64,000 nt of DNA. Source: Hymenolepis diminuta (Eukaryota; Platyhelminthes; Cestoda; Cyclophyllidea; Hymenolepididae). Positions 62,598-64,000 of the stretch are shown here, piece after piece. The stretch is taken from NCBI GenBank assembly GCA_900708905.1, contig CAADRB010000070.1, positions 289,748 through 353,747 on the forward strand, written 5' to 3'. Below the pieces are notes generated by a model that saw only the letters and a list, made by a program, of their open reading frames with translations, was not told the origin of the DNA and did not search any database. Both the position numbers and the translations under genes were made by a program. Position 1 is the stretch's first letter; each line of letters begins with the position of its first letter.

Positions 62598-63009
62598 ATG
62601 AAAATTCTCGCTTTAATCTTCGGTGTTCGAGCAAATATTACTCGACGACTGAGGGTCTTGGCACTTCTTTGCTTGGTATGGATAATCAGCTTGGCCTTCT
62701 TTACCGTTTCTGTTCAACGGCAACCTTCGAGGTGGCCTTTAAATTTCCAGAAACGTCATGGATTGTACGAGATCTCTCTTGAATATACCGTTGGAAATGG
62801 GGAAACTCAAAGAATTAGAATTCCTGAAAGCGCTGTTATTCCTAATGGCAGAACGTATGTTTTCTTGGATCATGAGGACTTGGAAGAAATTTCGGATGAT
62901 GAATGGGTGCGTCCAATTAATCCAATTGTGTATCGGGGTTACCCGCAAGCAATCGACCTTCAGGATACGGTTTCGCGAGTGATGACTCAGAGGCCGATAA
63001 TAGAGGCAA
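62598..63009 (+). CDS. 5' coding exon of a predicted type II membrane protein, identity unknown
   Basis: From the ATG at 62598, 137 residues are encoded up to a good splice donor (GGCAA/GTAAGA at 63009/63010), phase 1. A short basic N terminus (RRLR) precedes one hydrophobic segment of about 20 residues (20-39) with no cleavage-site-like ending. An acidic, soluble region follows (DHEDLEEISDDEW, then RPINPIVYRGYP). This layout is typical of Golgi type II enzymes such as glycosyltransferases, but no catalytic motif is in this exon, so that is only a guess. The open frame extends upstream without another ATG. Later exons would lie beyond the window unless the acceptor-like site at 63607-63608 is used. 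Confidence 0.6.
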
Positions 63010-63608
63010 GTAAGAGAGAGATCATTTTATTTAAATAATACAATCAATCTGATACTAGTTAAGTTAATTGTATTTATTAAACTTACTATAGAAATATCAA
63101 ATTTCATTGTCTTCAATTTATTAATATTTTTTCATTCTATAGTAACTCTTTGATAAAATTACGTTACTAGATTTTTTGATGTATCAAATTCAAATAATTC
63201 ATATGAAGCAGTAATCCGTTTGCACTTTATGTCAACCAGACATTTACGTAAAATTATTGACTAATTCTTTTGTTAATTGGCACTTTCATCTAATTTTTTA
63301 ATTTTCATAAGTTGGCTTTCATTTAATTTTAAAATAGTCCCATCTAATGTTATGTCATATAAGCTAGATTCATTCCCAATGCTTGATTAAATAATCCCCA
63401 CAATTTTAGGTTCAAATAAAATTTATTACTTCGTGCAAGACAAACTTTAACTCCGCTCATTGCGTTTCTGTACTAAAAATGGCTCAATTTCTATTAATAA
63501 ACAATAAAGCATTCATGGAAATATTCTCACCTGTTATTCGATAGAAGGTTGATTCGGGAATAATAATAGCGCCGTCGTAATTATGTTATAATCTGCCCTT
63601 TTCTTTAG
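63010..63608 (+). other. Putative intron following the type II membrane protein exon
   Basis: AT-rich sequence after the donor at 63010. It ends at a pyrimidine-rich acceptor-like site, CTGCCCTTTTCTTTAG (AG at 63607-63608), which is also the edge of the family C repeat. Whether this acceptor is used is unknown. Confidence 0.35.
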
Positions 63609-63892
63609 GATACCGGAACCGACTCTTATATTCCCTAAGAAATTGCACTAATTACAAATACGACCCGACAACACCACAATACAAGGCCACCTAAACCGCC
63701 AAATCAAAATAAGACGCACGTTTTCGTTTCGATAGGTCGATTTATATTTTGCGTCATTTACAACCGCACTGTAAAAAAATTCTTTCGAATAAAAAGGAAC
63801 TAAAAGAATCTAGTATTAAAAGGCGGAAAACAAAAAATCTTACATATAGGGATTATCTTGGGAAAAATATAATTTTCTTATATGTAATAAAT
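63609..63892 (+). repeat. Dispersed repeat family C, copy 2 (plus orientation)
   Basis: Homologous to the reverse complement of 45155-45433, beginning GATACCGGAACCGACTCTTA immediately after an AG preceded by pyrimidines, and recognisable to about ATTATATTTTTCCCAA on the other strand. If spliced to the upstream exon, the frame would continue for about 27 codons (including DPTTPQYKAT) to a TAA. The reading frame that is open in copy 1 is interrupted here. No terminal inverted repeats or poly(A) tail were seen, so the class is unknown. Confidence 0.8.
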
Positions 63893-64000
63893 TATCCTAT
63901 CCTAATTCCCATTAATTTTCTCTATTTTTCTTTAAATGATCATTTAAATTGCAGATACATTTTATTATAATTGGAATTAACCGTATTTTAGCATCCATTG
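63893..64000. other. End of window, no feature
   Basis: AT-rich sequence; nothing recognisable. Confidence 0.5.

Noticed and set aside
1..64000. CRISPR arrays, operons, phage or bacterial genes
   Set aside because: No regularly spaced repeats or prokaryotic gene organisation were seen; spliced genes show that the DNA is eukaryotic.

Overview
The window is AT-rich, gene-poor animal nuclear DNA. It has spliced protein genes with GT-AG introns, solo LTRs, a mariner transposon and two short assembly gaps (N runs). I suggest a flatworm (Platyhelminthes). The reasons are two adjacent 33-nt introns at the 5' end of the FMR1/FXR gene, the general increase of intron size toward its 3' end (a trend reported for schistosome genes), and the low gene density. 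The phylum is an inference; I cannot name a genus.

Layout. 1-23.3 kb: no confidently recognised gene; it holds one solo LTR with an intact target-site duplication (8486-8812), one weaker LTR candidate (17170-17465) and a few orphan open frames. 23.3-32.1 kb is the informative core: an intronless TIMM10 gene on the minus strand and a 12-exon FMR1/FXR-family gene on the plus strand, transcribed divergently about 3 kb apart with an LTR insertion between them. The FMR1/FXR exons join into a clean 699-residue frame. 32-44 kb: mostly unremarkable intergenic DNA with one GC-rich island (about 38.4-38.6 kb), an N gap and an orphan cysteine-rich frame on the minus strand (42.2-42.5 kb). 44-58 kb: a repeat-rich block with three copies of an unclassified repeat (family B), one of two copies of another (family C), the third solo LTR, a complete but dead mariner element with intact terminal inverted repeats, and a tRNA-like relic. 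58-64 kb: a small possible gene on the minus strand, the 5' coding exon of a predicted type II membrane protein on the plus strand, and the second family C copy.

The known genes act in separate processes: TIMM10 is a mitochondrial intermembrane-space chaperone, and the FMR1/FXR protein is a cytoplasmic RNA-binding translational regulator. Their head-to-head order does not imply a shared pathway. The most interesting points are the degenerate KH2 GxxG loop and the Tudor2 insertion in the FMR1/FXR protein, a stem in the LTR family that is kept by compensatory changes in three diverged copies, and a repeat family whose homology starts exactly at a 3'-splice-site-like sequence downstream of a real-looking splice donor. 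I found no clear evidence for a wholly new multi-gene system.
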